This document shows positions 44,852 to 54,900 of a stretch of 64,000 bases of DNA, piece after piece. Made by a program: the position numbers and the translations under genes. The stretch covers positions 124,001 to 188,000 of the forward strand of contig NZ_JAVALS010000006.1 in assembly GCF_030731045.1 (NCBI RefSeq). The letters run 5' to 3'. Position 1 is the stretch's first letter; every line of letters starts with the position of its first letter. This DNA comes from Arthrobacter horti. Its GTDB lineage: Bacteria; Actinomycetota; Actinomycetes; Actinomycetales; Micrococcaceae. The notes beneath the pieces were generated by a model. The model did not search any database. It had not been told where the DNA came from and saw nothing but the letters and a program-made list of their open reading frames with translations.

Positions 44852-45873
44852 GACGCGTTCCCTTCCAGGGCGAACAGGTGACAGGCCACGGTGCCGCCGG
44901 ACGGCAGCGGGCGCTCCGCGGGCACCTCCACCTCGCAGATGTCCATGCGGAACGGGCAGCGGGGGTGGTAGGCGCAGCCGCTGGGGCGTGCGCCCGGGTG
45001 CGGCGGCACGCCGGGGATGCCCACCAGGTGCTCGATGCGGTGATCGATCCGCGGGACCGCCTCGATCAGGCCCCTCGCGTACGGATGGGCGGGCTCCCGG
45101 AAGAGCCGCCCGGCGTCGTCGTCCTGGATCTTGCGGCCGGCGTACATGACGGCGACGCGGTCCGCGAAGCCCGCCACGATGCCCAGGTCGTGGGTGATGA
45201 GGATGACGGCGAGGTTCCGCTCGGTGGACACCTCGTGGAGGAGGTCGATGACCTGCTCCTGCACGCGGACGTCCAGGGCCGTGGTGGGCTCGTCCGCGAT
45301 CAGGAGTTGAGGCTCCGCGATCAGAGCCATGGCCAGCACCACCCTCTGGCGCATGCCGCCGGAGAACTCGTGCGGGTAGGCCTTCATCCGCTCGGCCGCC
45401 CTGGCGACGCCCAGCTCTTCCAGGATGGCCGCCGCCGCGCGTTCCGCCTCCTGGCGGCCGGTCCCCCGGACGCGGAGCGGCTCCGCGACCTGCTCGCCGA
45501 TGGTCTGCAGCGGGTTCAGGGCACCGAGCGGGTCCTGGAACACCATCGCCACCGTGGAGCCACGCAGGCGGGACATCTGCCGCTCGCTCAGGCGGGTCAC
45601 CTCCGTGCCGGCCACCTTGATGCTGCCCGTGGTGCGGTACGTGTCGCCGAGCCGCAGGATGGAACGCGCCATGACCGACTTGCCGGACCCCGACTCGCCG
45701 ACCACCGCGAGGCGCTCGCCGGGGCGGACGGTGAGGGAGACATCGTCGAGCAGGCGGATGCGGCCCGCGGGAGTGTCGACGTCGACGCAGAGGCCGGCGA
45801 CGTCCAGCGCGGGCGCAGCCTGGGCCGGCTGTCCGGGTGCCGTCTGGCCGGGGGTGCCGGGGTCCGGCGTCAT
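44848..45873 (-). CDS. Peptide/nickel-type ABC transporter ATPase, DppD-like (module 2)
   Basis: 341-aa ATPase: Walker A GESGSGKSV, QDPLGALNPLQTIGEQV, signature FSGGMRQRVVLAMAL, Walker B LLIADEPTTALDV, H-loop ITHD; C-terminal cysteine cluster GCAYHPRCPFRMDIC. Its start overlaps the DppC stop and its stop overlaps DppF, so four transporter genes are translationally coupled. Confidence 0.92.
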   Translation of the reverse strand: MTPDPGTPGQTAPGQPAQAAPALDVAGLCVDVDTPAGRIRLLDDVSLTVRPGERLAVVGESGSGKSVMARSILRLGDTYRTTGSIKVAGTEVTRLSERQMSRLRGSTVAMVFQDPLGALNPLQTIGEQVAEPLRVRGTGRQEAERAAAAILEELGVARAAERMKAYPHEFSGGMRQRVVLAMALIAEPQLLIADEPTTALDVRVQEQVIDLLHEVSTERNLAVILITHDLGIVAGFADRVAVMYAGRKIQDDDAGRLFREPAHPYARGLIEAVPRIDHRIEHLVGIPGVPPHPGARPSGCAYHPRCPFRMDICEVEVPAERPLPSGGTVACHLFALEGNAS

Positions 45874-46772
45874 GACTTTCCTCCCACTCGCGTGAACTGA
45901 CCGCTCACTTCAGGGTTGAGCCGCACCTGCAGGGATTCACCCAGCAGGCCGAAGGTGACGGCCGTGATGGTGATCGCCATGCCGGGGGCGAAGGCCGCCC
46001 ACCAGGCGGTGGACATGTAGGCCTGGGAGGAGGCGATCATGGCCCCCCATTCGGCGCTCGGCGGCTGGGCGCCGACGCCCAGGAAGGAGAGCGCCCCCAG
46101 GACCAGGATGGTGTTGCCGATGTCCCCGGCCCACTTGACGATCAGGACGTCCAGCGAGTTCGGGATGACGTGTTTGATCATGAGGCGCCGACGGGTGACG
46201 CCCATGATCAGGGCGCCCTCCACGAACGGGAGCACCATGGTCTCCCGCATGATGGTCCGCAGCAGCCGTGCCGTGTACGGCCAGCCGGTCACGATCATGG
46301 CGATCATGGCCGAGTTGAGGCTGGGGCCCATGGCGGCGGACAGGGCCAGGCTGAGCACCATGGACGGCACGGCCAGGCCGGCGTCCGTGATGCGCATGAG
46401 GACCTCGTCCACCACGGGTCCGCCGACGGTGGCGATGGCCGCCACCAGGACGCCGATGAGGGAGAAGCCGATCACGACGCCGATGGACCCCAGGATGCTG
46501 TACCGCGCACCGGCCAGGACCCGGGAGAACACGTCCCGGCCCTGTTCGTCGGTGCCCATCCAGTGGGAGGCGTCCGGGGCTTTGGAGGCCTGGGCGATAT
46601 TGGCGTCCAGGATGTCATGCGGGGTGATGTACGGGCCGATCACGGCCAGGATCACCAGGCAGACGGCCACGATGGCCACCACCCGGTCCATGCCCCGGAT
46701 CTGGGCCAGCGCCGTGAGCGGCCGCCGCCAGCGGGAGACCGTGGGCGCGGACGTCGGCAGGGTCTGGGTCAT
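45870..46772 (-). CDS. Peptide-type ABC transporter permease, DppC-like (module 2)
   Basis: 300-aa permease with MGTDEQGRDVFSRVLAGA and the EAA-like VEGALIMGVTRRRLMIKHVIPNS. Paralogue of 34543-35415, sharing the stretch WAGDIGNTILVLG (ILILG in module 1) and the VGAQPPSAEWGAM sequence. Confidence 0.92.
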   Translation of the reverse strand: MTQTLPTSAPTVSRWRRPLTALAQIRGMDRVVAIVAVCLVILAVIGPYITPHDILDANIAQASKAPDASHWMGTDEQGRDVFSRVLAGARYSILGSIGVVIGFSLIGVLVAAIATVGGPVVDEVLMRITDAGLAVPSMVLSLALSAAMGPSLNSAMIAMIVTGWPYTARLLRTIMRETMVLPFVEGALIMGVTRRRLMIKHVIPNSLDVLIVKWAGDIGNTILVLGALSFLGVGAQPPSAEWGAMIASSQAYMSTAWWAAFAPGMAITITAVTFGLLGESLQVRLNPEVSGQFTRVGGKS

Positions 46773-47797
46773 CGTCCTCCTCCATTCTGAGCGGCCCGCA
46801 CGCGCGGATCGCGGACGGCTTGCAGCAGGTCCACCACCAGGCTGGCCGTCACCACCACCAGGCCGGTCACCAGGACCGCGCCCAGGAGGGCGTTCACATC
46901 AGCGGAGCCCACGGCGTTGGTCAGATAGGAGCCCAGGCCCGGGAGGGCGAAGATCGATTCCACCAGGACCGCGGAGCCGACCATCATGCCGAACTGGACG
47001 CCCAGGATGGTGATGGCCGGGCCGATGGAGTTCGGCAGCACGTGGTGCATGACCAGGGTCAGGGGTGGCACGCCCTTGGAGCGCGCCACCGCGATGTGCT
47101 CCCGGGCCAGGACCCGGATGATCTCCGTGCGGAGGGCGCGGAACAGCTGCGCCCCGAACAGGACCGCCAGGACGGCGGATGGCATGAGCAGGTGCAGGAA
47201 CGCGTCCCAGCCTGCCTCGGCGCCGCCGGAGATCGTGGCGTCGATCAGCATGAATCCGGTCACCCGGTCCACGCTGTACTGCCGGGACACCGCTCCGGAG
47301 AGCGGCAGGATCTGCAGTTTCCCGCCGATGAAGAACTGGACCAGCAGGGCCAGCCAGAACGTGGGGATGCCGGCCGTGAAGACCGCACTGGTCCTCAGGG
47401 CCTGGTCCCCCGCACCGCCGCGACGCAATGCTGCGATCGTCGCGGCGGGCAGGGCCACCACCAGCATGAGGATGATGGACATCAGGACCAGCTCGAAGGT
47501 GGTGGGCAGGGCGTCGAACAGCCCTTCCGTCACCGGCGAGTGCGTGGAGATCGACATGCCCAGGTCACCGTGGAGCAGACGCCCCAGGTACAGGAAGAAT
47601 TGGATGATGACGGGCTTGTCCAGCCCCAGGTTCTCCCTGGCCGCGGCGATCTGGTCCGCCGTCGCGTTCTCCCCGGCCGCCACGCGTGCCGGGTCGCCGG
47701 GTACGAGGGTGCTGATGAAGAAGACGGCGGCGGCCAGCGCGATCAGGGTGATGACACCCAACGCGACCCGCCGCGACACCAGGCGTACGATCCACAT
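46769..47797 (-). CDS. Peptide-type ABC transporter permease, DppB-like (module 2)
   Basis: 342-aa permease with VFFISTLVPGD, GRLLHGDLGMSI and the EAA loop EHIAVARSKGVPPLTLVMHH; paralogue of 35429-36466. Four-base overlap with the DppC-like gene; SBP stop is 13 bases upstream. Confidence 0.92.
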   Translation of the reverse strand: MWIVRLVSRRVALGVITLIALAAAVFFISTLVPGDPARVAAGENATADQIAAARENLGLDKPVIIQFFLYLGRLLHGDLGMSISTHSPVTEGLFDALPTTFELVLMSIILMLVVALPAATIAALRRGGAGDQALRTSAVFTAGIPTFWLALLVQFFIGGKLQILPLSGAVSRQYSVDRVTGFMLIDATISGGAEAGWDAFLHLLMPSAVLAVLFGAQLFRALRTEIIRVLAREHIAVARSKGVPPLTLVMHHVLPNSIGPAITILGVQFGMMVGSAVLVESIFALPGLGSYLTNAVGSADVNALLGAVLVTGLVVVTASLVVDLLQAVRDPRVRAAQNGGGR

Positions 47798-47809
47798 GGC
47801 GCTCAGCCG

Positions 47810-49363
47810 TTATCCGACGCGCAGATCGGCGACACGGATCGGGCGGGCGTCCGGGTTGAGGCGGACGCCGGTGAGGCCGTCACGGTAGCCGACGATCGCG
47901 TCCACGGTCAGCAGGTTGAGCACGGGACGGTCCTGGAGGATCTGCGTCTCGGCCTTCGTGTAGAGGGCGCAGCGTGCCGTGGCGTCCGCGGTCTTGGAGG
48001 CCTGGTCCAGCGTGGTGTCCACCGTCGGGTTGCTGTAGGCGCTGCGGTTGGTGGTGCCGATCTTGGACGTCGTGTACTGCTGGAGCAGCGCGGCGCCGGG
48101 CTCCGGCATCGGGACGCCTTCCAGGGCGAGCATCATCTGCGGGACCGTCTTGGGATCGCTCAGCTTGGCCAGGTAGTCCGGGAAGCCGATGGGAACCAGA
48201 TCCAGCTGGACGCCGATCTCACGCAGGTTCGATTGCATGAGGGTGGCGATGTCCTGGTCCAGGGGCACCACGGGCTGGAAGTTCAGCGTCAGCTTGGTGA
48301 CGCCGGCCTCCGACATGAGCTGCTTGGCCTTGGCCAGGTCCTGCTGGTGCTCGCCGCCGTCGGGCATGCACGGCAGGGTGTTGGGCAGCAGGCCCTTGGA
48401 GACCTGGCCGTGGCCCTTGCGGATGTTCTGCAGGGCGCCCTTGTAGTCGAAGGCCAGCTGCAGTGCCTCGCGGACCCGGGGGTCGGCGGTGGGGCCGTTC
48501 TGGTAGTTCAGGTAGATGTAATCGGAGCTCGGCGCGGTCAGGCTGTCCACCTTGACCTTGGTGCCCTTGAGGGCGTCCGCATCGGCCGCGTTGAGGCCGA
48601 AGGCGACGTCGATGCTGCCGTCCAGGAGGGACTGCTTCTCCGTGGCGCTCTGGTCGATGCGCTTGAAGGTGATGCCGCCGGCGCGCTTGGCGTCGAACTG
48701 CCAGTAGTCCGGGAAGCGCTTGAGGACGATGTCCCCGGAGGTCTGCTTCTTGTCCAGGGAGAAGGGGCCGGTGCCGGCGTCGTGGCTCTGCAGCCAGGCC
48801 TGGGCGTGGTCCGCGGCCTCGTTGGGCTTGACCGTCTTCTCAGAGACGATGTAAACGAGGGAGAGCCAGTCGAGGAAGATGGCGTCCGGCTTGGTGAGGT
48901 TGACCGTGAAGGTGCTGTCGTCCTTGATGTCCACCGACTTGTAGGAGCCGAGGTAGCCGGCCACACCGCTGCCCACAGCGCGGTAACGCTCGATCGAGTA
49001 CTTCACGTCCTCCGAGGTCAGCGGGGAGCCGTCGTGGAACTTGACCCCCTTGCGCAGGGTGAAGGTGATGGACTTGGCGTCCGGCGCCACGGTGTAGGTC
49101 TCCGCGAGCTGGCCGCTGAGCTTGTTGGTGTCGTCATAGGCCACCAGCGTGTCGTACATGTTCTGGATGACGTACCCGGTCTGGGTGCGGGTGGCCACCG
49201 GGTCCAGCGTGTCGAGCTGGCCGAAGTACGCCACCACCAAGGACGTCTTGGAGGCATCCGCGGAGCCGCCGGCGTTCTGGGATCCGCCGGAGCAGGCGCT
49301 CATGGCGGCCATGGTACTGAGGGAGAGTGCGAGGACCGTGGCGGTCTTGAGGAACTTGGGCAC
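47810..49363 (-). CDS. Family-5 solute-binding lipoprotein (module 2)
   Basis: 517-aa SBP_bac_5 lipoprotein. The signal peptide begins PKFLKTATVLALSL and ends with lipobox MSAC. The block TLRKGVKFHDGSPLTSEDVKYSIERY (in parts) parallels the module 1 protein, and WLQSHDAGTGPF matches it closely. Start GTG 49363 follows TAGGAG; the frame is open far into the amidohydrolase gene and that longer version is rejected. Probably delivers the substrate to the permease pair at 46769/45870. Confidence 0.9.
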   Translation of the reverse strand: MPKFLKTATVLALSLSTMAAMSACSGGSQNAGGSADASKTSLVVAYFGQLDTLDPVATRTQTGYVIQNMYDTLVAYDDTNKLSGQLAETYTVAPDAKSITFTLRKGVKFHDGSPLTSEDVKYSIERYRAVGSGVAGYLGSYKSVDIKDDSTFTVNLTKPDAIFLDWLSLVYIVSEKTVKPNEAADHAQAWLQSHDAGTGPFSLDKKQTSGDIVLKRFPDYWQFDAKRAGGITFKRIDQSATEKQSLLDGSIDVAFGLNAADADALKGTKVKVDSLTAPSSDYIYLNYQNGPTADPRVREALQLAFDYKGALQNIRKGHGQVSKGLLPNTLPCMPDGGEHQQDLAKAKQLMSEAGVTKLTLNFQPVVPLDQDIATLMQSNLREIGVQLDLVPIGFPDYLAKLSDPKTVPQMMLALEGVPMPEPGAALLQQYTTSKIGTTNRSAYSNPTVDTTLDQASKTADATARCALYTKAETQILQDRPVLNLLTVDAIVGYRDGLTGVRLNPDARPIRVADLRVG

Positions 49364-49371
49364 CGTGACTC

Positions 49372-50835
49372 CTAAGAAAGAGGGGCTGATGGGAACGTGG
49401 GAGGGAAGAGGGTGTCGACGTCGCGTCCGTGGACGTCGCGCTCGGGATAGCGGCTCTTCATGCGGTCGAAGAGCTCCTGCGCCTCGCGGCGCAGAGCGTC
49501 CAGATCCAGGCCGGGGATCACGCCGTCGCGCATCACCGTGCGGCCGGCGACGACGGTCATGGTGACGTCGCGCGCGGTGGCGTGCATGAGGAGGGTGCGG
49601 ACGGGGTCCTCGATGAGCCCGACGGCGGGGTGGTCGAAGGAGAACACCGTCAGGTCCGCCTGGGCTCCCGGCTGCAGGCGGCCGAGATCGGGGCGGCCGA
49701 GGGCGTCGGCGCCGCCCGTGGTCGCCGAGCGGAGCAGATCGGCGGGGGAACCGGCGTCGAAGCTGGATTCCATGATCTTGGCCAGGTTGCTGGAGAGCTC
49801 CATGCCGCGGATCAGGTCCGGGGGGAAACAGTCGGAGCCGAAGGCCATGGGGACACCGGCGTCCACATAGCGGTCGAAGCTGTCGATGACGTAGCCCAGC
49901 CGGGCCTCGGTGAGCGGGGTGTGCACCACGGAGGCCCCGGAGGAGGCGAAGCGGCGGAGTTCGTCGTCCGTGGGGCGGCCGGCCGACTCCAGGCTCATGT
50001 ACTTGGCATGGGGCACCAGGAGACGCTCGTTCATCATGCCGATCTCCTCCAGGAGATCCATGGGCGTCATGCCGTGGGCGGCATCGATGAGCTGCAGCTC
50101 CCGCATGCTCTGCATGCAGTGCAGCCGCACGCGGACGTCCAGGGCGGTGGCCAGCTCGTGGGTCTTCTCCAGGAGCTCCCGCGTCATGGTCTCGATGCGG
50201 CAGGGCGCGAAGACGGGCTGGATCAGATCGGGCAGCCCGGCGGCGTGCTCGGCGAAGCGGCGGGCGCCGTCCAGGCCCTCCTCCCCTTCGGCGGCGGACC
50301 ACATGACGTCCGGGGTGCCGTCCTGGCGGGTGACGTGAACGCCGCCGCGGTAGCTGGGGCCGAGGTAGACGCGCAGGCCGAGTTCCAGGGCCTCCTCGCT
50401 CATGTCGACGAAGTCCTGGTAGGTCTCCGCCCAGGAGCTGTGCACCTCGGAGGCGATCGGCATGGCCGTGGTGACGCCGTGCAGGATGAGTTCCGCCATG
50501 GCGAACTTGCGGATTAGCCGGCGTTCCTCCTGGGTGAAGACGTCCTGGCGGCGGTTGGTGAAGTAATCCTCCGACCACTGGTGGCCCTTGCGCAGCTCCG
50601 GGTCGCCCCAGCAGTCCAGGATGATGTGGTCCAGGTCCGCCACGGCGTCCAGGTCGATGAGGCCGGGGACGATGAAGGAGTTCCCCAGGTCGATGGACTC
50701 ATCGACCTGGCCGTCATAGGACGGGCCCACGTGGACGATGCGGTCATCCTCGTAGACCACCGAGGCGTCCCGGTGGATGACGTGGTCGCCCTCGTGATGC
50801 CCCAGGACGTATCGGGCGTGCAATCGGGTACGCAT
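49372..50835 (-). CDS. Amidohydrolase superfamily protein with altered first metal motif (module 2)
   Basis: 487-aa amidohydrolase of the TrzN/AtzA/chlorohydrolase-like type by overall layout: N-terminal beta-strand domain, barrel, C-terminal ADLTVFSFDHPAVGLIEDPVRTLL. Catalytic sites usual in this superfamily: HxH after GLID is replaced by DLDAVADLDH, while later His (RVRLHCMQ, LLVPHAKYM) and the Asp in FGSDCFPPD are kept. So the first two ligands are missing or supplied differently; the chemistry is unclear. Start ATG 50835 (MRTRLHARY) with GGAG. It is the first gene of the module after the GntR regulator. Confidence 0.78.
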   Translation of the reverse strand: MRTRLHARYVLGHHEGDHVIHRDASVVYEDDRIVHVGPSYDGQVDESIDLGNSFIVPGLIDLDAVADLDHIILDCWGDPELRKGHQWSEDYFTNRRQDVFTQEERRLIRKFAMAELILHGVTTAMPIASEVHSSWAETYQDFVDMSEEALELGLRVYLGPSYRGGVHVTRQDGTPDVMWSAAEGEEGLDGARRFAEHAAGLPDLIQPVFAPCRIETMTRELLEKTHELATALDVRVRLHCMQSMRELQLIDAAHGMTPMDLLEEIGMMNERLLVPHAKYMSLESAGRPTDDELRRFASSGASVVHTPLTEARLGYVIDSFDRYVDAGVPMAFGSDCFPPDLIRGMELSSNLAKIMESSFDAGSPADLLRSATTGGADALGRPDLGRLQPGAQADLTVFSFDHPAVGLIEDPVRTLLMHATARDVTMTVVAGRTVMRDGVIPGLDLDALRREAQELFDRMKSRYPERDVHGRDVDTLFPPTFPSAPLS

Positions 50836-50958
50836 ACAGGTGCTCCGGCTCTGCCGCACGGGGCGGCTGGTGAACGGGCGAGCGGGCCCGGACGGGGTGG
50901 GCGAGGGCTCGCAGGATGGCTGGGAGTGCTGACGGACGGCTGGGCCCGGCGGCCCGGC

Positions 50959-51663
50959 TCAGGAAGGGTGTTTGCGGACGAGTTCGTCTTGTTCGTTGAT
51001 GATCCCGGTGGCGATGGTGGCCGCGAGGCCCGGATCCCGGTCCCGGATGGCGTCGAGGAGGTCCTCGTGATCGTGGGCCAGGTGGTCCGGTCCCAGGTAG
51101 GTACGGACCTCCATGCTGGTGCGGATGGCTCCGAGCAGTCCGTAGTAGATGTCGTGCAGGATGCCGTTGTGCGCGGCTTTGGCGACGCCGAGGTGGAAGT
51201 CGAGGTCCAGGGAGACGAATTCCTCTTCGGCGGCCTGGGCCGCTGCGACCCGTCGCCGGGCGAGGATGTCCTCCAGTTCGTCGAGGTCCTCCGTGGTCCT
51301 GGCCAGCGCCGCCGCCCGGGCGGCCGCCACGTCGAGTCCCTTGCGGACGTCGATGACCTCCTGTCCGTTGGCCTGCTGGCCGCGCCGGGCGAGGACGCCA
51401 CTCGCTTCGTTGACCGCGATGACGTAGGTGCCGTCACCCTGCCGGGATTCGAGGAGTCCTGCGTGCACCAGCGCACGGGTCGCCTCGCGGATGGGTGAGC
51501 GGCTGACGCCCAGTTCATCGGCGAGTTCGATCGCGGTGGGGAGACGGTCCCCGATCTGCCAGGTGCCCGCCGTGATCTGGGCCAGGAGCTGCTCCGTGGC
51601 CTCCTCGACCAGGGTCCGTCGCGCGATGGACTTCATGCCGCTCGGTTTGCGTGGTTCGGTCAC
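50959..51663 (-). CDS. GntR/FCD-family regulator (FadR type)
   Basis: 234-aa GntR regulator: N-terminal winged helix (EEATEQLLAQITAGTWQIGDRLPTAIELADELGVSRSPIREATRAL, quoted in parts) and C-terminal FCD ligand domain with the DxxFH-type metal site seen in LDLDFHLGVAKAAHNGIL and a later DHEDLLDAI. FCD domains often bind carboxylic acids. The start GTG 51663 is fixed by the excellent GGAGGTGATC site upstream. It lies directly upstream of, and on the same strand as, module 2 and is its likely regulator. Confidence 0.9.
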   Translation of the reverse strand: MTEPRKPSGMKSIARRTLVEEATEQLLAQITAGTWQIGDRLPTAIELADELGVSRSPIREATRALVHAGLLESRQGDGTYVIAVNEASGVLARRGQQANGQEVIDVRKGLDVAAARAAALARTTEDLDELEDILARRRVAAAQAAEEEFVSLDLDFHLGVAKAAHNGILHDIYYGLLGAIRTSMEVRTYLGPDHLAHDHEDLLDAIRDRDPGLAATIATGIINEQDELVRKHPS

Positions 51664-51852
51664 AGAGATCACCTCCGCTGTGCGTTGAGCCTGATCCATT
51701 GACCTTGTGGGTCCGAGGCGTCCTCCTGGACGGTGACGCACAGCACTGTGGGCCGCATCACGGACTTATTCTATGCAGATGTATGAAGACCTGACCAGAG
51801 GATATTTCGTCGCGTGACCTGTTTTTCCCCACGGGCCCTCCGGACGCCGAAA

Positions 51853-51881
51853 AGCGCCACCGGGCTTCACCCGGCGGCGCT
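51853..51881 (-). terminator. Terminator of the xanthine dehydrogenase gene
   Basis: Hairpin AGCGCC-A-CCGGG / CCCGG-C-GGCGCT with a 5-nt loop, 25 bases after the stop codon. Confidence 0.7.
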
Positions 51882-51905
51882 CTTCTCTCAGTCCCGGACC
51901 GTCGC

Positions 51906-54900
51906 TCAGGCGATCGCCAGTCCCGCATCCTTGAGCGCCAGGTACACCGAGTCCTGCGTCAGCGGCAGCGTGCTGAACCGCAGCCCTGTGGCGTTCCGGA
52001 GCGCGTTCGCCAGCGCCGGCGCCACCGGGTTGAAGGGGCTCTCACTCATGGACTTGGCACCCAGCGGACCCGTGGCGTCAGCCGTCTGAGCGAAGTAGAC
52101 CTCGCTGCGGGGCGTGTCCGCGAACGTGGGGATGTGGTACTGGCGCAGGATGTCCGTGAACACCTTGCCGGTCTGGTCGATCCGCACGGCCTCGTACAGC
52201 GCCGCGCCGAGCGCCTGGGCGATGCCGCCCTCCACCTGGCCGCGGCACTGGCGAGGGTTGACCACCTTGCCGGCGTCGGCGGCCTGGACGCTCTGCAGGA
52301 TGCGGATCTCGCCCGTCACCCGGCTCACGGCCACCCGGAAGCCGTGCACATTGAACGCCACGGAGCGCGGCGTGCCACCCCACTCGCCGTCGGACACCAG
52401 GGAGATCCCGCGCTCGACGGCGGCCGTGTGCAGCGCCTCAAGGCTCACCGTCCCGCTGTGGTGAGTCACGCCGTCGGGCCCCAGGGTGCAGTCCGTCACC
52501 GGGGCGCCCAGCAGCTCCGCGCCCAGTCCGCGCAGCCGCTCGGCGAGCGCGGTGGCCGCGATCAGGGTGGCCTTGCCGGCCACCACGGTGCCGGTGGATC
52601 CGAAGGCACCCGTGTCATGGCCGACGATGGCCGTGTCCGACTGCCGGAAGTCGACGGCGGTGGTGCTGGTGCCGAGGGCCTCGGCAGCCAGCTGGGTGTG
52701 CACCGTGGTGGTGCCGTTGCCGAACTCGGCGGTGCCGAACTCCACCAGGTAGCGGCCGGCGTCCGTCAGCGAGACGCGGCTGTGGGAGAAGTGGCCGCGC
52801 GGCGGGACCGTGTCGATCATGGAGAGCGCGCTGCCCTCCCCCACCAGCCAGTCATCGCCGAGCGTCTCGCCGAAGGAGGCCTCCCGCTCGGCGCCGCGGC
52901 GCAGCGCGTCCTCGGCCAGTTCGATGCACTGGTCCAGGCCGTAGCTGCCGTACAGCACATCCTCCTCCGGCTCGCTGTGGGAGGAGAGCATGGGGTCTCC
53001 CTTGCGGACCATGTTCCTGCGGCGGAACTCCCAGGGGTCCATGCCGATGCCGTGCGCCACCTCGTCCATGGCGGATTCCACCGCGAAGATCATCTGGCTC
53101 AGACCGTAGCCACGGAACGCACCGGCGGGGACGGTGTGCGTGTAGACGGCGCGGGCGTCCAGTTTCTTGTTGGCGCAGTTGTAGACGGCCACGGACTCCC
53201 CGCAGCCGTGGAACATGACGCCCGGGCCGTGGTTGCCGTAGGCGCCCGTGTTGGTCAGGACGTCCAGCTGCAGGGCCGTCAGGGTGCCGTCCTTCGTCGC
53301 GGCGGCCTTGACTTTCATGTGGAAGGGGTGGCGCGTGGTGGTGGCGGTGAACTGCTCGGTCCGGGTGAATTCGAGCTGGACGGGGACGCCGAGTTCCAGG
53401 GCGGCGAGCGAGGCCAGGTCTTCGGTGATGACCTCCTGCTTGCCGCCGAACCCGCCACCCACGCGGCCGGTGAAGACGCGGACGGAGTCGCGGGGGCGGT
53501 CGAAGACGCGCGCCAGGGTGCGCTGCGACAGGAACGGCACCTGCGTGGACGAACGGACCGTGAGCACTCCGTCCTCCACCCACGCGATGGAGCAGTGGGT
53601 CTCCAGGGCCACGTGCTGCACGCGGTGGGTGCGGTACTCCTTCTCGTGGACGAAGTCGGCGGCGGCGAAGGCCGATTCCACGTCGCCCAGTTCGGAGTGC
53701 AGCTCGGCCAGGACGTTCTCCGCCGGACGCGAGATCCGGGCCACTTCGCCGTCTTTCTCACCGTGCACCAGAGGAGCGCCGGGCAGAATGGCCTCCTCCG
53801 GCGTGAAGACGGCGGGCAGCACCTCATACTCGACGGCGAGCGCGCGGACGCCGGCCTCGGCGGCCTGGACGGAATCGGCGACCACGGCGGCCACCCGCTG
53901 CCCGATGAACCGCACCACGGTGTCCAGCATCCGCATATCGTCCGGGTCGTCCTCCACCAGTTCGTGCTGGGCCGTGGAGTAGTACAGGTCCGGGACGTCC
54001 TCCGAGGTGAAGACGCGCACCACACCGGGCACGGCCAGGGCCGCCGCGGTGTCGATCGACAGGACGCGCGCATGAGCGTGCGGCGAGCGCAGCAGCTTCA
54101 TGTGGAGCAGGCCCGGGAAGTCCTCCGGATCCACGTCCAGCGTGTACTTGACCTGCCCTGTCACCACGCCGGGGCCGGCCGGGGCCGGGACGTTGTCCCC
54201 CATGCCGCCGCTGCGGCCTTCGTTGTCCCGCCGGGCCTCCTCGCTCAGGGAGTCCCCGGCGATCGAGTCCGCGATGGCCCGGTAGCCCGTGCAGCGGCAG
54301 AGGTTGCCCTTGAGGTTCCGGGGCAGGTTCTCCTTCTGCTCCTCGCTGAAAGTGGCCGCTGTCATGATCATGCCGGCCGTGCAGAAGCCGCACTGGAAGC
54401 CCTGAGTCTGAAGGAACTGCCGCTGCATCGGGTGGAGGGCGTCCGCGGCGGCCGGTGCGGCGTCGTCGTCGTCCCCGTGCGAGCAGGTGGCGGCCAGCCC
54501 TTCGATGGTGGTGACCTCATGCCCACCGGCGACGGCGGCGGGGTAGATGCAGGAGTGCACGGGCTTTCCGTCCACGTGGACGGTGCAGGCGCCGCAGTCA
54601 CCGCCGTCGCAGCCCTTCTTCACCCCGGTGTTGCCCTGCTCCCGCAGGAAGGTCCGCAGGCACTGCCCGGCGCGGGGCTCCACGGTGGCCGGGGCGCCGT
54701 TGATGATGATGGCACCCGCCCTCTCCGTGCCCTGCCCCTCCGCTGAAACAGTGTTTTTCCGCTGAAACAGTGGGTTTAAACCACTGTCTGATGGGAAATC
54801 CACTGTTTCAGCGAGGGTGGCGGGTGCGGAGAGCGGCGCGGGGGGCCAGAAGTCCCCGGAGACGACGACGTCGCCGTCGCCATCCGTGAGCGGCTCGCCG

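Noticed and set aside
47810-50578. A long open frame that would fuse the module 2 binding protein with an upstream extension
   Set aside because: The upstream part is the shadow of the amidohydrolase gene read in another frame; the GTG 49363 start with a ribosome-binding site and a lipoprotein signal peptide marks the true beginning.
54741-54813. Palindrome in the dehydrogenase gene as a terminator marking two separate genes
   Set aside because: The frame runs through without stop, no ribosome-binding site or good start is seen for the second part, and the domains on both sides are intact.
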